Shown one piece after another: positions 10,201 through 19,175 of a stretch of DNA of 64,000 nt. Numbering within the stretch: position 1 is the first letter of the stretch; every line of letters begins with the position of its first letter. The notes below the pieces were generated by a model that did not search any database, was not told the DNA's origin, and was given only the letters and a program-made list of their open reading frames with translations. The stretch is taken from contig JAJDUM010000053.1 in assembly GCA_022826645.1 (NCBI GenBank), positions 1-64,000 of the forward strand. Reading direction: 5' to 3'. The DNA comes from Candidatus Poribacteria bacterium. Lineage in GTDB: Bacteria; Poribacteria; WGA-4E; PCPOR2b. The position numbers and the translations under genes are program-made.

Positions 10201-10741
10201 TACTCCCTTTAGAAATCGAAGCATTCATTTGAAGCACTTTGCCTCGTACCAGAGGGGGCATCCCCTCCGGTCGGATGGCGCTTATAATGCCATCCGACAA
10301 TGTGCCTTCCCATAACCTGCCTTGCAAACCTCCTGGATTGCTCATGACGTAAACCTTATCGCCAGGCTGCACCGCATCACTATCACCAAGAGGAAGCGCT
10401 GGAGCGTCAATTCCTACTGCTTTTACTATTGCCAAATCACGATCTTTATCAACGTTAAGGAGTTTGACACGGTACTTCTTTGCCTTTCCGACCAACTTCG
10501 CGTATCCAAATGACATATCATTGACAACGTGATAGTTGGTCGCAATTTGATCATCGTAAACAATGAAACCGCTACCCCTCCCACGGTTCCCCTTCGCATC
10601 TATGATCTCCAAGAGTACTGTAGAACGTTCAGCGATTTTATGAATTTCTTGGGGAGTCAAAGCAGTTGCTATAGTTATTCCGTAGAACAACATCAGTCCC
10701 CCAACCATAAAACTCAGTAATAATTTTTGCTGATCTTGCAT
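7214..10741 (-). CDS. Tandem double trypsin-like (HtrA-type) serine protease with PEGA-like domain, acidic linker and C-terminal outer-membrane beta-barrel-like region
   Basis: Two protease modules: RGSGFIVYDDQIATNYHVV...GSSGGPVLNDNGKVIGISV and GTGSGFFVMPNQVATNYHVI...GSSGGPVLNNSGEVIGISV. Pro-rich linkers, PEGA-like segment (GELTVISLLPQTEIWIFG...KGNYIVEG), STDEGE acidic repeats, and a C-terminus of alternating strands ending in GVNF. Confidence 0.82.
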   Translation of the reverse strand: MQDQQKLLLSFMVGGLMLFYGITIATALTPQEIHKIAERSTVLLEIIDAKGNRGRGSGFIVYDDQIATNYHVVNDMSFGYAKLVGKAKKYRVKLLNVDKDRDLAIVKAVGIDAPALPLGDSDAVQPGDKVYVMSNPGGLQGRLWEGTLSDGIISAIRPEGMPPLVRGKVLQMNASISKGSSGGPVLNDNGKVIGISVAGEGFVKEDGHVPQNLNFAIAVNHLRQLANIPITPEVVKSRQGKPKVDSPPVEPKPTRPQTNPPPAKREPAKPKVAPPPVGPKVTLSSQEIAKIALGSTVYVAIIDGAQENLHGTGSGFFVMPNQVATNYHVIEDLLIRKDTLVGGAKLVGQEEIYIIENVIVYNNKRDLAVVKVREAKGRRINVPALPLGDSETVQIGEKIYVAGNPEGLEGTFSDGIISGIRGDSADKLFQMTAPISPGSSGGPVLNNSGEVIGISVGGMEQGQNLNFAVPVNYLKRLANIPTTPPRVEPEPSTPQTDPPPAKPEPVKPEVKSPPAEPESTRPQVDPPPVTPQTNPSPAEPKEVKPQTDPPRTEPPKPGPRPVMLAKGIKLYEQARYSEAIEVLKSVIQEVENPIYQAEAYLYLGVSKRGFGESYDKVKKQFQESIRRNPNQKLPPRVGKDHPIFAELIEEVRKESTGELTVISLLPQTEIWIFGTGTDRKKLGTGIVRSRLLKGNYIVEGTYASGSQRKTVTIELDRHKVLDLEIPPIVEHNSPLRVSVGEQIPLTLNLISSKGPQHIKIYYKTYDRDGGELEQNNQEMRLLDEQPESSAWIYDVGLPSQKHVGSIEYHVKVEYDDHGVFTYPRTQPRDYYISIVDDKAPTISLLDPPEGAKFGAHQEITIRAEVTDNVAVKDVHIHASSFNSQKSEELFAVGSSDIYTIDITPINMVVMRYYLTADDEDGNESRSESRYIEIRPGEKPPKEDLTDEDRPGESTDEGESRDSSDGDQPGESTDEGEPKDSTDAEELGESTDGDKPEDSKEATNKDEPQNSPIYQGIWASVSVDDAFISGSDGSYMLRLAYLREGKNQSTLGAQLDFSPHRTHMSAMFQWGPALRESKVAFTLLGGIAAYEDSPRSTHTTPIFGGGLKFYPQDKIVIDAAGSFKLRSDYDTTDLYHYEVGIRFYITPELGLRAGYGKLYLGDEDVTTLQIGIGVNF

Positions 10742-10781
10742 AAAATTGCATCCCTTTGCAGCAGGAAACTCTTAAACGCTA

Positions 10782-11186
10782 TCATTGATTCAAGAAATCG
10801 TGTGAGATTGCCTTTCCGTCTTTCCATTCTTCGTAGGAGAAGATTTTCTCTCTACCACGATACATCAACTTAATTTCTGTGCCGATTGGGACTTTCAGAT
10901 CACCTGGTATCGGAGTAACATTAGAATCTCTCCCGTTAGGTTCAGAAGACACTGTGAAATGTGGTGCCCGTGGCTCCATGAAATAGTCGTTTTCAGGTAG
11001 CTTTATGAAAACCCTTGCCCATGGTATGGCATTAATGGAAACCAGCACAACTTCGGTTTCAGTTGCAGATGGTAACGAAACTGACCCCTCATCTTCAGAC
11101 CCCTTGGGTGGACCTACTATAAAAAAAATTAGGCCAGCGATGACAATGACGATAGCAATAGTGATAACTATAACCAATCTAACCAT
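10782..11186 (-). CDS. Hypothetical small single-pass membrane protein
   Basis: Intact 134-aa ORF with N-terminal hydrophobic helix VIVITIAIVIVIAGLIFFIVG; located just upstream of the protease gene on the same strand. Confidence 0.6.
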   Translation of the reverse strand: MVRLVIVITIAIVIVIAGLIFFIVGPPKGSEDEGSVSLPSATETEVVLVSINAIPWARVFIKLPENDYFMEPRAPHFTVSSEPNGRDSNVTPIPGDLKVPIGTEIKLMYRGREKIFSYEEWKDGKAISHDFLNQ

Positions 11187-11304
11187 ACCTAATTCTCCTT
11201 TGCTAAATGAGATCTGGTGTTATGGGGAAGTAGATGGTACGTTTAGATAACACCTGTTGAAAGGAGTTGATTCGCTTGGAAGTCGAAGTCTTCTGGGGTA
11301 ATAC

Positions 11305-12609
11305 CTACCGTTGATACCCCGACCGATCCGTATTCCCGCCGTACATCATCGTATAAATGAGCAGATTCGTCATAAAGCGATGGACATCTTTCGAGCGGCG
11401 CATCCGCAACATCGTTCGGCTTGAAATTTCTACTGTCTCCATCGCACACAAATAGTCTTTGCGATTATAGACCACCCCAAGCCGATTATTGATAGTAATA
11501 CCCTTTTGATATTTGAATTTCGATGGTTTCGCCTTATTCTCAGACTTCCAGAAGACATCACCGCCTGTCGGTGGACGGGGGAGATCGTAGTAGATGCTGT
11601 AAATCTCATGATCGTGCATCAGATTTTCTAGGAGATACTCGGGAAAGATTCTAGTTAACTCATGCTGAACCGTTGCGGCTAACGTGCCGTTGAATCCGCA
11701 GTCATCGAAAAATAGCATTCCGCCCCGCTCCACGATATACTTCCGTAGTGCTGCGCGTTCTGCTGAGGTAAAGTGTGGTGCCAATGGTGTGTTTTTGCGA
11801 TTCGGTGAAGTGAGATTACGTCCAACGGTGACATCCTTATCGTGTCCCGTCATGATAACCATCGGCGCACTAAGGATGCGCGGATCGGTCAGAGGAAGCG
11901 CGCCTCCCGCATATTTCATATCGGCGCGGAGATCAGTATTCTCTTCGAGCCATTTTGCAAAACTCGGTATCGCACTTGGATCTTGCCACCAGTCGGAAAG
12001 GGAGTGCTTAAGTCGAATCAAGCGAATATGCCCACGGATCTCCATACCTTTCCCCTCCAAAACCGCTCCCAAGCGATCTTCAGGGACTAAATTTTCCTCC
12101 GATAACTCAAGCAGTTCCTCTGGCGCAAGTGTTACATCCCCACTTCCCTCCTTGTCCGTGTCGTCAATAATCGGACTACCTGTATCTCGTCCTCGCGGAG
12201 AACGGGTATAACCTCCCCGATCAATACTGCTAGTCGGGGAGTTATGGAGACGCGTTTCGGTATCACCCACCGATTCTACGATCTTCACAGCCAGAGGATC
12301 CTCCGTTTCTAATGGTGGAGGTTCTTCGGTGTTCGTTGCTGATACCCCTGGTACCACTACCTGCACTCGAGTAGGCGCTGTTTTTGTGTCGGTACGAGCT
12401 TTGACCGGCTGAATCTGACGAGATCTCACCAATGTGCGAGCCGGTGGCGGTAATTCAACCCACTCTATTTGAATGGCATCCTCTTCCACAGTATGCTCTC
12501 GGATTGACTGTATCACAAAAAAAGCCACAACCAGATGCAATAGGAAAGTGATAACCAATGCCCATCTGTTTTGTCGGCGCGATACGGTTCGACGAGCATC
12601 ATAGTGCAT
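11305..12609 (-). CDS. DUF4159 domain-containing protein with N-terminal TonB-like membrane anchor
   Basis: Start placed at MHYDARRTVSRRQ. TM segment WALVITFLLHLVVAFFVI. DUF4159-like core ILSAPMVIMTGHDKDV...YIVERGGMLFFDDCGFNGTLAATVQHELTRIFPEY. Confidence 0.7.
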   Translation of the reverse strand: MHYDARRTVSRRQNRWALVITFLLHLVVAFFVIQSIREHTVEEDAIQIEWVELPPPARTLVRSRQIQPVKARTDTKTAPTRVQVVVPGVSATNTEEPPPLETEDPLAVKIVESVGDTETRLHNSPTSSIDRGGYTRSPRGRDTGSPIIDDTDKEGSGDVTLAPEELLELSEENLVPEDRLGAVLEGKGMEIRGHIRLIRLKHSLSDWWQDPSAIPSFAKWLEENTDLRADMKYAGGALPLTDPRILSAPMVIMTGHDKDVTVGRNLTSPNRKNTPLAPHFTSAERAALRKYIVERGGMLFFDDCGFNGTLAATVQHELTRIFPEYLLENLMHDHEIYSIYYDLPRPPTGGDVFWKSENKAKPSKFKYQKGITINNRLGVVYNRKDYLCAMETVEISSRTMLRMRRSKDVHRFMTNLLIYTMMYGGNTDRSGYQR

Positions 12610-12947
12610 CTTGAATGCTGGCAAATGTCTGATTTCTTGCGTTTGTACCCCCGTTTCTGAAACACGGGCGCGGACACGGATCCGTGGTAGGTCTCTGGTT
12701 GCTCGCCTTTGTCCTTGCAATGTGTGCCCTTTCCAAACGAGATTGGCTCAAGCGATCTTGCCGGCAAACTGTAAAAATCTTGGCAAAAATTATAGCACTC
12801 CTGCCAAACAAGTGTCAATTGATTCTAGGTTCTCCTTCGGTTGATCGTAATAGCATCCTTTCATCAAATCATGCTATAATATCTCTGTATTGATAATAAT
12901 GGACAGCAGATTGAACAAGAGGAGATTTCGAGGAGAGGAAGACAGTC

Positions 12948-14012
12948 ATGTCAAACACACTATTTCCCACAACCGTCATCGGTAGCCTGCCAAGACCGGC
13001 GTGGGTGCGGGAGCTTATCCTTGATCGAAAAGATGGGAAGATATCGGAGGAGGAAACCGATCGGCTGCTTGACCCGGCGATCGAAACGGCGCTGCACCTT
13101 CAAGAACGGGCGGGGATGGATGAGCTTACCGATGGCGAATGGCGGCGGGAAAGTTACGTCAAGGTCTTTGCTGATCGGGTACGGGGTTTCCAAGCGGACC
13201 TCAATCCCAGCGGAGGCCTGCCATACCCCGCAGTGGTAGAACCGATTGAGTCCTATCGGCCGTTGGTGGTTGATGAGATCCGCTACATCCGAGGACGCAC
13301 CCAGCGACGCATTAAGGCGACCCTGCCTGCCCCCTACATCATCGGTCGCCGGATGTGGCATCCGGAACACTCAAAGGCCGCCTATCCAACTCGCGAAAAG
13401 TTGATGGCTGATTGTGTGCCGATTCTGCGGCAGGAGATTGAGCTGCTCCGCGAAGCGGGTGCGGATACGATACAACTCGATGAACCGTGGCTGAGCACCA
13501 TGGTGGATCCCGACTTTCGAGAACGGGAGGGTGTGGACAATGTTCAGTATGAGATGGATCAGTGTGTGGATTTTATTAACCAAACGCTGGACGGAATAGA
13601 AGGTGTTGAAACAGGGATGCATCTGTGTCACGCACACTTCGACCGTGAACATGGCACAGAGGGACCCTACCACCTAATCATGCCCGCGTTGGCAAAGGTT
13701 CGGGTTGGCACAATCTCAATGGAATATGCCACCCCCGTTGCAGGTGGTTTAGCGTCGCTGGGTCAGTTCCCTGAAAATGTCCGACTGGGACTTGGGTGTA
13801 TCGACCATTGTGACCGGCAGGTCGAAACACCCGAAGATGTGATAGTCCGCGTAGAGGAGGCTATGCAGTACGTGGACAAAGAACGCATTACGCTGCATCC
13901 GGATTGCGGATTCTCACCATCGGTTCAAAACCCCATGGATTTAGATGAAGCGTATCTGAAGCTAAAGTCGATGTGTCAGGCAGCACAGCTGCTCCGTGAA
14001 AAGTACGCCTGA
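12948..14012 (+). CDS. Cobalamin-independent methionine synthase (MetE C-terminal)-like protein
   Basis: LFPTTVIGSLPRPAWVRELI, DELTDGEWRRESYVKVFADRV, DTIQLDEPWLS, GMHLCHAHF, ITLHPDCGFSP: UROD/MetE-like TIM barrel with Cys/His metal-binding motifs. Confidence 0.8.
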   Translation: MSNTLFPTTVIGSLPRPAWVRELILDRKDGKISEEETDRLLDPAIETALHLQERAGMDELTDGEWRRESYVKVFADRVRGFQADLNPSGGLPYPAVVEPIESYRPLVVDEIRYIRGRTQRRIKATLPAPYIIGRRMWHPEHSKAAYPTREKLMADCVPILRQEIELLREAGADTIQLDEPWLSTMVDPDFREREGVDNVQYEMDQCVDFINQTLDGIEGVETGMHLCHAHFDREHGTEGPYHLIMPALAKVRVGTISMEYATPVAGGLASLGQFPENVRLGLGCIDHCDRQVETPEDVIVRVEEAMQYVDKERITLHPDCGFSPSVQNPMDLDEAYLKLKSMCQAAQLLREKYA

Positions 14013-14036
14013 TAGCAACCCTGAAGGGAGACCGAA

Positions 14037-15059
14037 ATGACAACGCCAGAGACGGACACTGCAAATCAACTTTACAAAGAAGCGGTTGTAATAGATTGCC
14101 TGAATGTGAGCAATTGGGAAAGCCCGGCTGTGTTCCAGAGTTTGCACGCTGGAGGTGTAACAGCCATCAACGCCACCGTTGCGACGTGGGAAAATTATCA
14201 GGAGACCTTGGACAATATCGCTGCTTGGTTTCGTCGGCTTCGGGAATACAGCGCTATCCTTGTACAGGTAAAGACTGTAGACGAACTGCTCCAAGCCAAG
14301 CAGGAAGGCAAGGTTGGTATAATTTTCGGGTCTCAGAACGCTTCTCCTATCGAGAACGACCTTGATCGGCTCGCGCTGTTTCATGCGTTGGGGATGCGGG
14401 TCATCCAGGTGACCTACCACGAACGCAACCTGCTGGGAAATGGGTGCTGGGAGCGTAGAGACGAAGGTTTGAGTAACTTTGGGGTTGACGCGGTTCGGGA
14501 GATGAATGCACTCGGCATCGTGATAGATCTTTCTCACGTCGGCGACCGTACCACACTGGAGGCGATAGAGGTATCCGAAAAACCTGTCGCGATTACCCAC
14601 GCAAACGCCCGTTCCTATTTCAATCATCCTCGGAACAAGACCGACGATGCGCTGAAACTGTTGGTGGAGCGGAATGGCGTGATCGGCGCAACGTCCATCA
14701 CCTCTTTCTTGCCTACCGAGTTTGAGTCCACCTTAGAAGACTATGTGGATGCAATAGATGACATGGTGGAACGGGTGGGAATTGACCATGTGGGAGTCGG
14801 GACCGACTTTACCCAAGATCAACCGGTCTCTTTCTGGGAATATATTGGCGCGCAGCAGGGCACGAAATACCCGTCTACCTTTGTAGATCCAGCCGTGCGT
14901 TACGATCTGTTACCGATGTCTCCCAAGGGCTTTGAAACACCCGACAAATTTCCGGACTTGGGAGCGGCGCTCCTAAAACGAGGTTACAAACCTGGCGAGG
15001 TTACCAAAATCCTTGGTGGAAATTGGCTTCGACTCTTTCGGGAAGTTTGGGTAGAATAG
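14037..15059 (+). CDS. Membrane (renal-type) dipeptidase, peptidase M19 family
   Basis: VIQVTYHERNLLGNGCWERRDEGLSNFG, LGIVIDLSHVGDRTTLEAIEVSEKPVAITHANA, DHVGVGTDF, ILGGNWLRLF are characteristic of M19. Confidence 0.85.
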   Translation: MTTPETDTANQLYKEAVVIDCLNVSNWESPAVFQSLHAGGVTAINATVATWENYQETLDNIAAWFRRLREYSAILVQVKTVDELLQAKQEGKVGIIFGSQNASPIENDLDRLALFHALGMRVIQVTYHERNLLGNGCWERRDEGLSNFGVDAVREMNALGIVIDLSHVGDRTTLEAIEVSEKPVAITHANARSYFNHPRNKTDDALKLLVERNGVIGATSITSFLPTEFESTLEDYVDAIDDMVERVGIDHVGVGTDFTQDQPVSFWEYIGAQQGTKYPSTFVDPAVRYDLLPMSPKGFETPDKFPDLGAALLKRGYKPGEVTKILGGNWLRLFREVWVE

Positions 15060-15129
15060 GCCGGAAGGATATACGAATCTAATAAAGACAGGTCATTGTG
15101 TACGGCAAAAAGAGGGGGCAGGAAGGTCA

Positions 15130-16029
15130 ATGGACTCAAGCCAGAGAATATATCAGGATAGCGAGGGCATCTCGTTTGCCGATGTCGCGCTACGCCATCA
15201 AGATGGGCGGTCATTGGGGTATGTCCGGGTTCGGACAGCCGGACATACCCACACGGGTGTCGCCAGTTTTGTCGCTGCGGACGAAGGACTTGAACTGGTT
15301 TACGAGGATGGATCATGGGATTGTCGGGAATGGCAGTGGTGGCAGGATCACGGTCGTGGGGATGAAAAGTGGCCACGGTTAGTGGCAGCAACTTCCGGTT
15401 ACGAGGAACGGGGAAACGAGATCTGCGTCACGAGTCAATATATATGCGACAACGTCCAAACCTATCAAGAGTGGTTCTTCCGACCTCAAGACCGTGATGA
15501 CGTGCTCACATACAACTGTCGACAAACGATCCAAAATTGCGGTCCGGTCGACTTGGTTGAGTATGCCCAATTTTTCGCCTGCTATACCGAAACGAACAGA
15601 GAACAGAGCCAATTCTATTGGTCAGCGGACAAAGGGTTCAAGAGTTTTGAAAGCCTCGGCGGAAAACATCTGGACGCTTACATCGTTGCGCCTGGATCAA
15701 CCTTCAAGCGACTCGGAGTCATCCCACACGCGCTGAGGGGCGGTGGCAAGGTTGCAGATACGTGGCATCGGCCGGTGTTGGTTGGTCAACCCAGCCCAAA
15801 AGGCTGGCGCCATATCGTACTCACTGAACCTGCTGTGACAGCCGGACTTGCTTCCGGTATGGGTGGTATTGCGATGGACTACATCGCCTATCCGGGAACG
15901 GATACCTTTAAGCGGAACGAATCCTTTTCGATTCGCATCCGACACCATATCGCCAAGATGCCCAATGCAATTCGGGTAGATTTGGTCGAGGAACTTTGGG
16001 AAGGGTTTGCGGCGGATCTCGTGGAATAA
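15130..16029 (+). CDS. Conserved hypothetical protein
   Basis: 299-aa intact ORF in the same directional cluster; no family confidently recognised. Confidence 0.6.
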   Translation: MDSSQRIYQDSEGISFADVALRHQDGRSLGYVRVRTAGHTHTGVASFVAADEGLELVYEDGSWDCREWQWWQDHGRGDEKWPRLVAATSGYEERGNEICVTSQYICDNVQTYQEWFFRPQDRDDVLTYNCRQTIQNCGPVDLVEYAQFFACYTETNREQSQFYWSADKGFKSFESLGGKHLDAYIVAPGSTFKRLGVIPHALRGGGKVADTWHRPVLVGQPSPKGWRHIVLTEPAVTAGLASGMGGIAMDYIAYPGTDTFKRNESFSIRIRHHIAKMPNAIRVDLVEELWEGFAADLVE

Positions 16030-16243
16030 CCTTGCGGGCTTACGTATAGATTTTACAATAGAAACGTGCTATAATAAGCCAAGCTGCTTGACTCGCAGAT
16101 CGAGTACACACCTCGCCCCGCCCCTACAATTTAGATGTCTGTGTGCTGTGGCGGTCACAGAGAAACGGAGTTTTGCCGAAAAAACTCCGTTTCATCACTT
16201 GTTCACCAATGTCCGCGGTTTCCCGTTAGAATGGAGCATACGA

Positions 16244-17368
16244 ATGGAAACAAACCTTCAGGGACAAAGAGAGCGACTCATGCGGGAGGGATACGTCATT
16301 GTACGGAACATAATTCCGCCCGACGAATTGGGACGATTGCGCCAAAGTGTTGATACCATTATCGATAAAGCACCGCCTTCCAGCCGGGTAGCGGTAACCG
16401 AATGGGTGGACAAACAAACTGCCAACGCTGTAGAGTTCTATTTCGACGATCGCACCCTCGGCTTCACCCGCAGATTGATGGACGCGCCCGATGTCGCCCC
16501 ACAGGGGATGTGGGTTTTGTGTCAGTCGGGCACAGGTTGGCACCGTGACATCCATCCAATTGATATGGCACCGCTTGATGGATTGCAAGAGGATATCCGG
16601 CTCAACGGTCCGCCCTACCTGCAATGGAATCTTCCGTTGTATGATGATAGCTACTTGCACGTAATTCCCGGCAGCCATCTGCGGCGTAATAATGAAGCGG
16701 AAAGCAAGAAGGAACGTCGTATGGGTGTTGTTCCCTTGCCGGGAGCGATTACGGTAGATATGAAAGCCGGTGATGGCCTCGTCTATATCAACGGCATCCT
16801 GCATAGTGCCACACCAAACGGGGATGTCAAGCGACGGACGCTTCACTTCGGCTATCAGTCATTCGGTGCCAAGGGATTCTCCCATTTCTTCCTCCCTGCG
16901 ACAATCGGTGTTGATTTTGTAGAGCATCTATCACCACGAGCTGCTGAACAGTGCCACCACTTTGAGGAACTCCACGCAAAACGACATGACGACATTGCAT
17001 TCACACTCCGCGCTATCCTTGAGAAAGATGCAAATGCTTTTACAGAAGGATTGGACAGGATTCATCGCAGCGAACACGCCCGCATGACCACGTTAGTTGT
17101 CCTGTCAAAGATCACTTACATGATTCGTAAATACAAAGCTTCTGACGCAGCAGAAAATACGGATAGTCCCTGCATCCAACGCATGGCAGACCGTTTTACT
17201 AGCGACGAATTGGATCGGCTCTGGAAGCGATTCGCCGTCCTTGACCGCAAACTGCAATCCGATACGGAACAGTACGAACCGCTGTTTCAGAGTGTTCCGA
17301 TGAAATACTTCTTTTACGATATGCCTCAAGATTTTGGCGTTGACGACTTCATCGCCAGTTGGAACTGA
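16244..17368 (+). CDS. Phytanoyl-CoA dioxygenase (PhyH) family protein
   Basis: Start placed at METNLQGQRERLMREGYVIVRNIIPPDELGRLRQSVD. GTGWHRDIHPID (HxD iron motif), LHVIPGSHLRRNNEAE, VYINGILHSATPNGDVKRRTLHFGYQ. Confidence 0.8.
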   Translation: METNLQGQRERLMREGYVIVRNIIPPDELGRLRQSVDTIIDKAPPSSRVAVTEWVDKQTANAVEFYFDDRTLGFTRRLMDAPDVAPQGMWVLCQSGTGWHRDIHPIDMAPLDGLQEDIRLNGPPYLQWNLPLYDDSYLHVIPGSHLRRNNEAESKKERRMGVVPLPGAITVDMKAGDGLVYINGILHSATPNGDVKRRTLHFGYQSFGAKGFSHFFLPATIGVDFVEHLSPRAAEQCHHFEELHAKRHDDIAFTLRAILEKDANAFTEGLDRIHRSEHARMTTLVVLSKITYMIRKYKASDAAENTDSPCIQRMADRFTSDELDRLWKRFAVLDRKLQSDTEQYEPLFQSVPMKYFFYDMPQDFGVDDFIASWN

Positions 17369-17417
17369 TAGCTGTCAGCCGATCGAGGTTTCTACCGTTT
17401 ACAGTAGGTATAACATT

Positions 17418-17549
17418 TATGGTGAATTCTAAAAACAGATAGACACTTTCGCTCCCGGTAGGTGCGGTTTTCAACCGCACCGGTGCCGACTTAGCCTGCC
17501 CCGATAAATCGGGATTTGGAGTGTCTCATTAATTCTAACGTCCACCATA
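17418..17549. repeat. MITE-like element family A, copy 3
   Basis: TATGGTGAATTCTAAAAACAGATAGACACTTTC... ...GGAGTGTCTCATTAATTCTAACGTCCACCATA: imperfect terminal inverted repeats, non-coding interior containing GTAGGTGCGGTTTTCAACCGCACCGG. Confidence 0.65.
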
Positions 17550-17566
17550 GTAAAGGAGGCCCCATC

Positions 17567-18505
17567 ATGTCTCAACGTCTGGTCTATTTCAACGGGGAGT
17601 TCATCCCTGAACGCGAAGCACGCATCTCCATCTTTGACTCTGCGCTGATGTTCGGGGATATGGTTTTTGAAGTGACTCGTTCCTTCAATCAGAAACCCTT
17701 CCGTCTGCGGGAACATTTGGATCGACTCTACGGGTCAATACGTTATGCGGAAATTGATTGTGGTCTTACCATAGACGAAATGGAAGCCGCTACCTATGAG
17801 ACCATTGAGAGGAACTTACCTGCGCTCGATGACTTGGACTTCCAGATTATGCACGATGTGACCCGTGGCGGTTTGCCGCTCTACGATAGCCTCATCAACG
17901 AGGGTGCCTCGCCCATCGTATCCATCAATGTCATCCCCCTCATCCGTCACATTGGCAACCAAGCTGACAAGTATGAAACGGGATCGCACTTTGTCATTAC
18001 GCCACAGCAGTCAGTACCTTCGCGGTATATCGATCCCAAGGCTAAAAACCGGAGCCGCATCTTCTACAAAATCGCAGAGCTTCACGCGACTCGACTGGAG
18101 GAGGGGGCAATGGCGTTGCTGACGGACGAGCATGGGTTCATCACCGAGGGGACAGGCAACAACTTCTTCATCGCTCGGGATGGCGAAATTTTTACATCAA
18201 AGCCCAACGATATCCTACGTGGTGTATCTCGGCACGCTTGCATGGACCTCGCTTCTACACTCGGCATCCCTGTCCACGAAACTGACATCGAACCGTACGA
18301 TGTACGGGAGGCGGATGAAGCCTGGTGGACCAGTACCACCATCTGTATGATGCCAGTCACCCGTTTCAACTTCCAACCAATCGGCGAGGGAAAACCCGGA
18401 CCCATTTATCTGAGACTGCTCGATGCTTGGTCAAAGGAAGTTGGGGTGAACATCCCAGACCAAGCCCGTGAATACGCAGAACTTGCTAAAACTTGGACAC
18501 CGTAA
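17567..18505 (+). CDS. Class IV aminotransferase (branched-chain/D-amino-acid aminotransferase-like)
   Basis: AAAGGAGG Shine-Dalgarno upstream of ATG 17567. MSQRLVYFNGEFIPEREARISIFDSALMFGDMVFEVTRSF, GFITEGTGNNFFIARDGEIFTSKPNDILRGVSR. Confidence 0.85.
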   Translation: MSQRLVYFNGEFIPEREARISIFDSALMFGDMVFEVTRSFNQKPFRLREHLDRLYGSIRYAEIDCGLTIDEMEAATYETIERNLPALDDLDFQIMHDVTRGGLPLYDSLINEGASPIVSINVIPLIRHIGNQADKYETGSHFVITPQQSVPSRYIDPKAKNRSRIFYKIAELHATRLEEGAMALLTDEHGFITEGTGNNFFIARDGEIFTSKPNDILRGVSRHACMDLASTLGIPVHETDIEPYDVREADEAWWTSTTICMMPVTRFNFQPIGEGKPGPIYLRLLDAWSKEVGVNIPDQAREYAELAKTWTP

Positions 18506-18645
18506 TTTCGCTCTTTGAAACCCTTTGATGAATGCCATCAATCCCAAGAGAAGCACTGCTATATGCTTAACAACCAACGGTGCTAGTTTGCAGCTATTGA
18601 TAACGTGATGCGTGAAACGTGAAAACCATTAGCTTATCGGTTTTT

Positions 18646-18720
18646 AGCCCCAGCGGGGCGACATGTTTATAGGACACCGACAAACAGATACCCTAAAGCC
18701 CCAGCGGGGCGACATGTGTA
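18646..18720. repeat. REP-like palindrome family C (two copies)
   Basis: AGCCCCAGCGGGGCGACATGTTTATAG (18646-18672) and AAGCCCCAGCGGGGCGACATGTGTA (18696-18720). Confidence 0.65.
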
Positions 18721-18839
18721 TCCGAAGGATGGAATGTAAGAAGAATGAATGAACTAATCAATCAATGAATTCTTGGACAATGTGGAAACAACTTTCTCAC
18801 TAACCAGCACCAAAGGTTAATAGAAAGGATCCAATTACA

Positions 18840-19175
18840 ATGAAAAAGGTTTTTACCGTGCAAGAGGTTTCCAAGATTTTGCACGTTGCGCCTGCGACGA
18901 TTTATGCGGAGTTGAAACATGGAAAACTACCACACAGCCGTGTTGGTCGGAAGTATCTAATTACCCGGCAGAATCTTGAGGAATACCTCTCGCCGGAGGT
19001 CGTTCAAGAGCTGCTAGACACAGAAACTGAAAAAATCGGTGCTACTTGGCTTGATATAACCACTGAAGATATGGCAAAAGGCATTGCTGCTGCGGAGGCA
19101 GATGTTCCCGTTGATGAGTTTTCTGCTTGGCACAAACTGATGCAAGCCGCTGTCAAGCCTTTGGAAAAGTCATGA
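18840..19175 (+). CDS. Excisionase-type helix-turn-helix DNA-binding protein, putative antitoxin
   Basis: MKKVFTVQEVSKILHVAPATIYAELKHGKLPHSRVGRKYLITRQNLEEYL = HTH_17/excisionase-family domain. Stop overlaps the start of the downstream MazF gene. Confidence 0.8.
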   Translation: MKKVFTVQEVSKILHVAPATIYAELKHGKLPHSRVGRKYLITRQNLEEYLSPEVVQELLDTETEKIGATWLDITTEDMAKGIAAAEADVPVDEFSAWHKLMQAAVKPLEKS

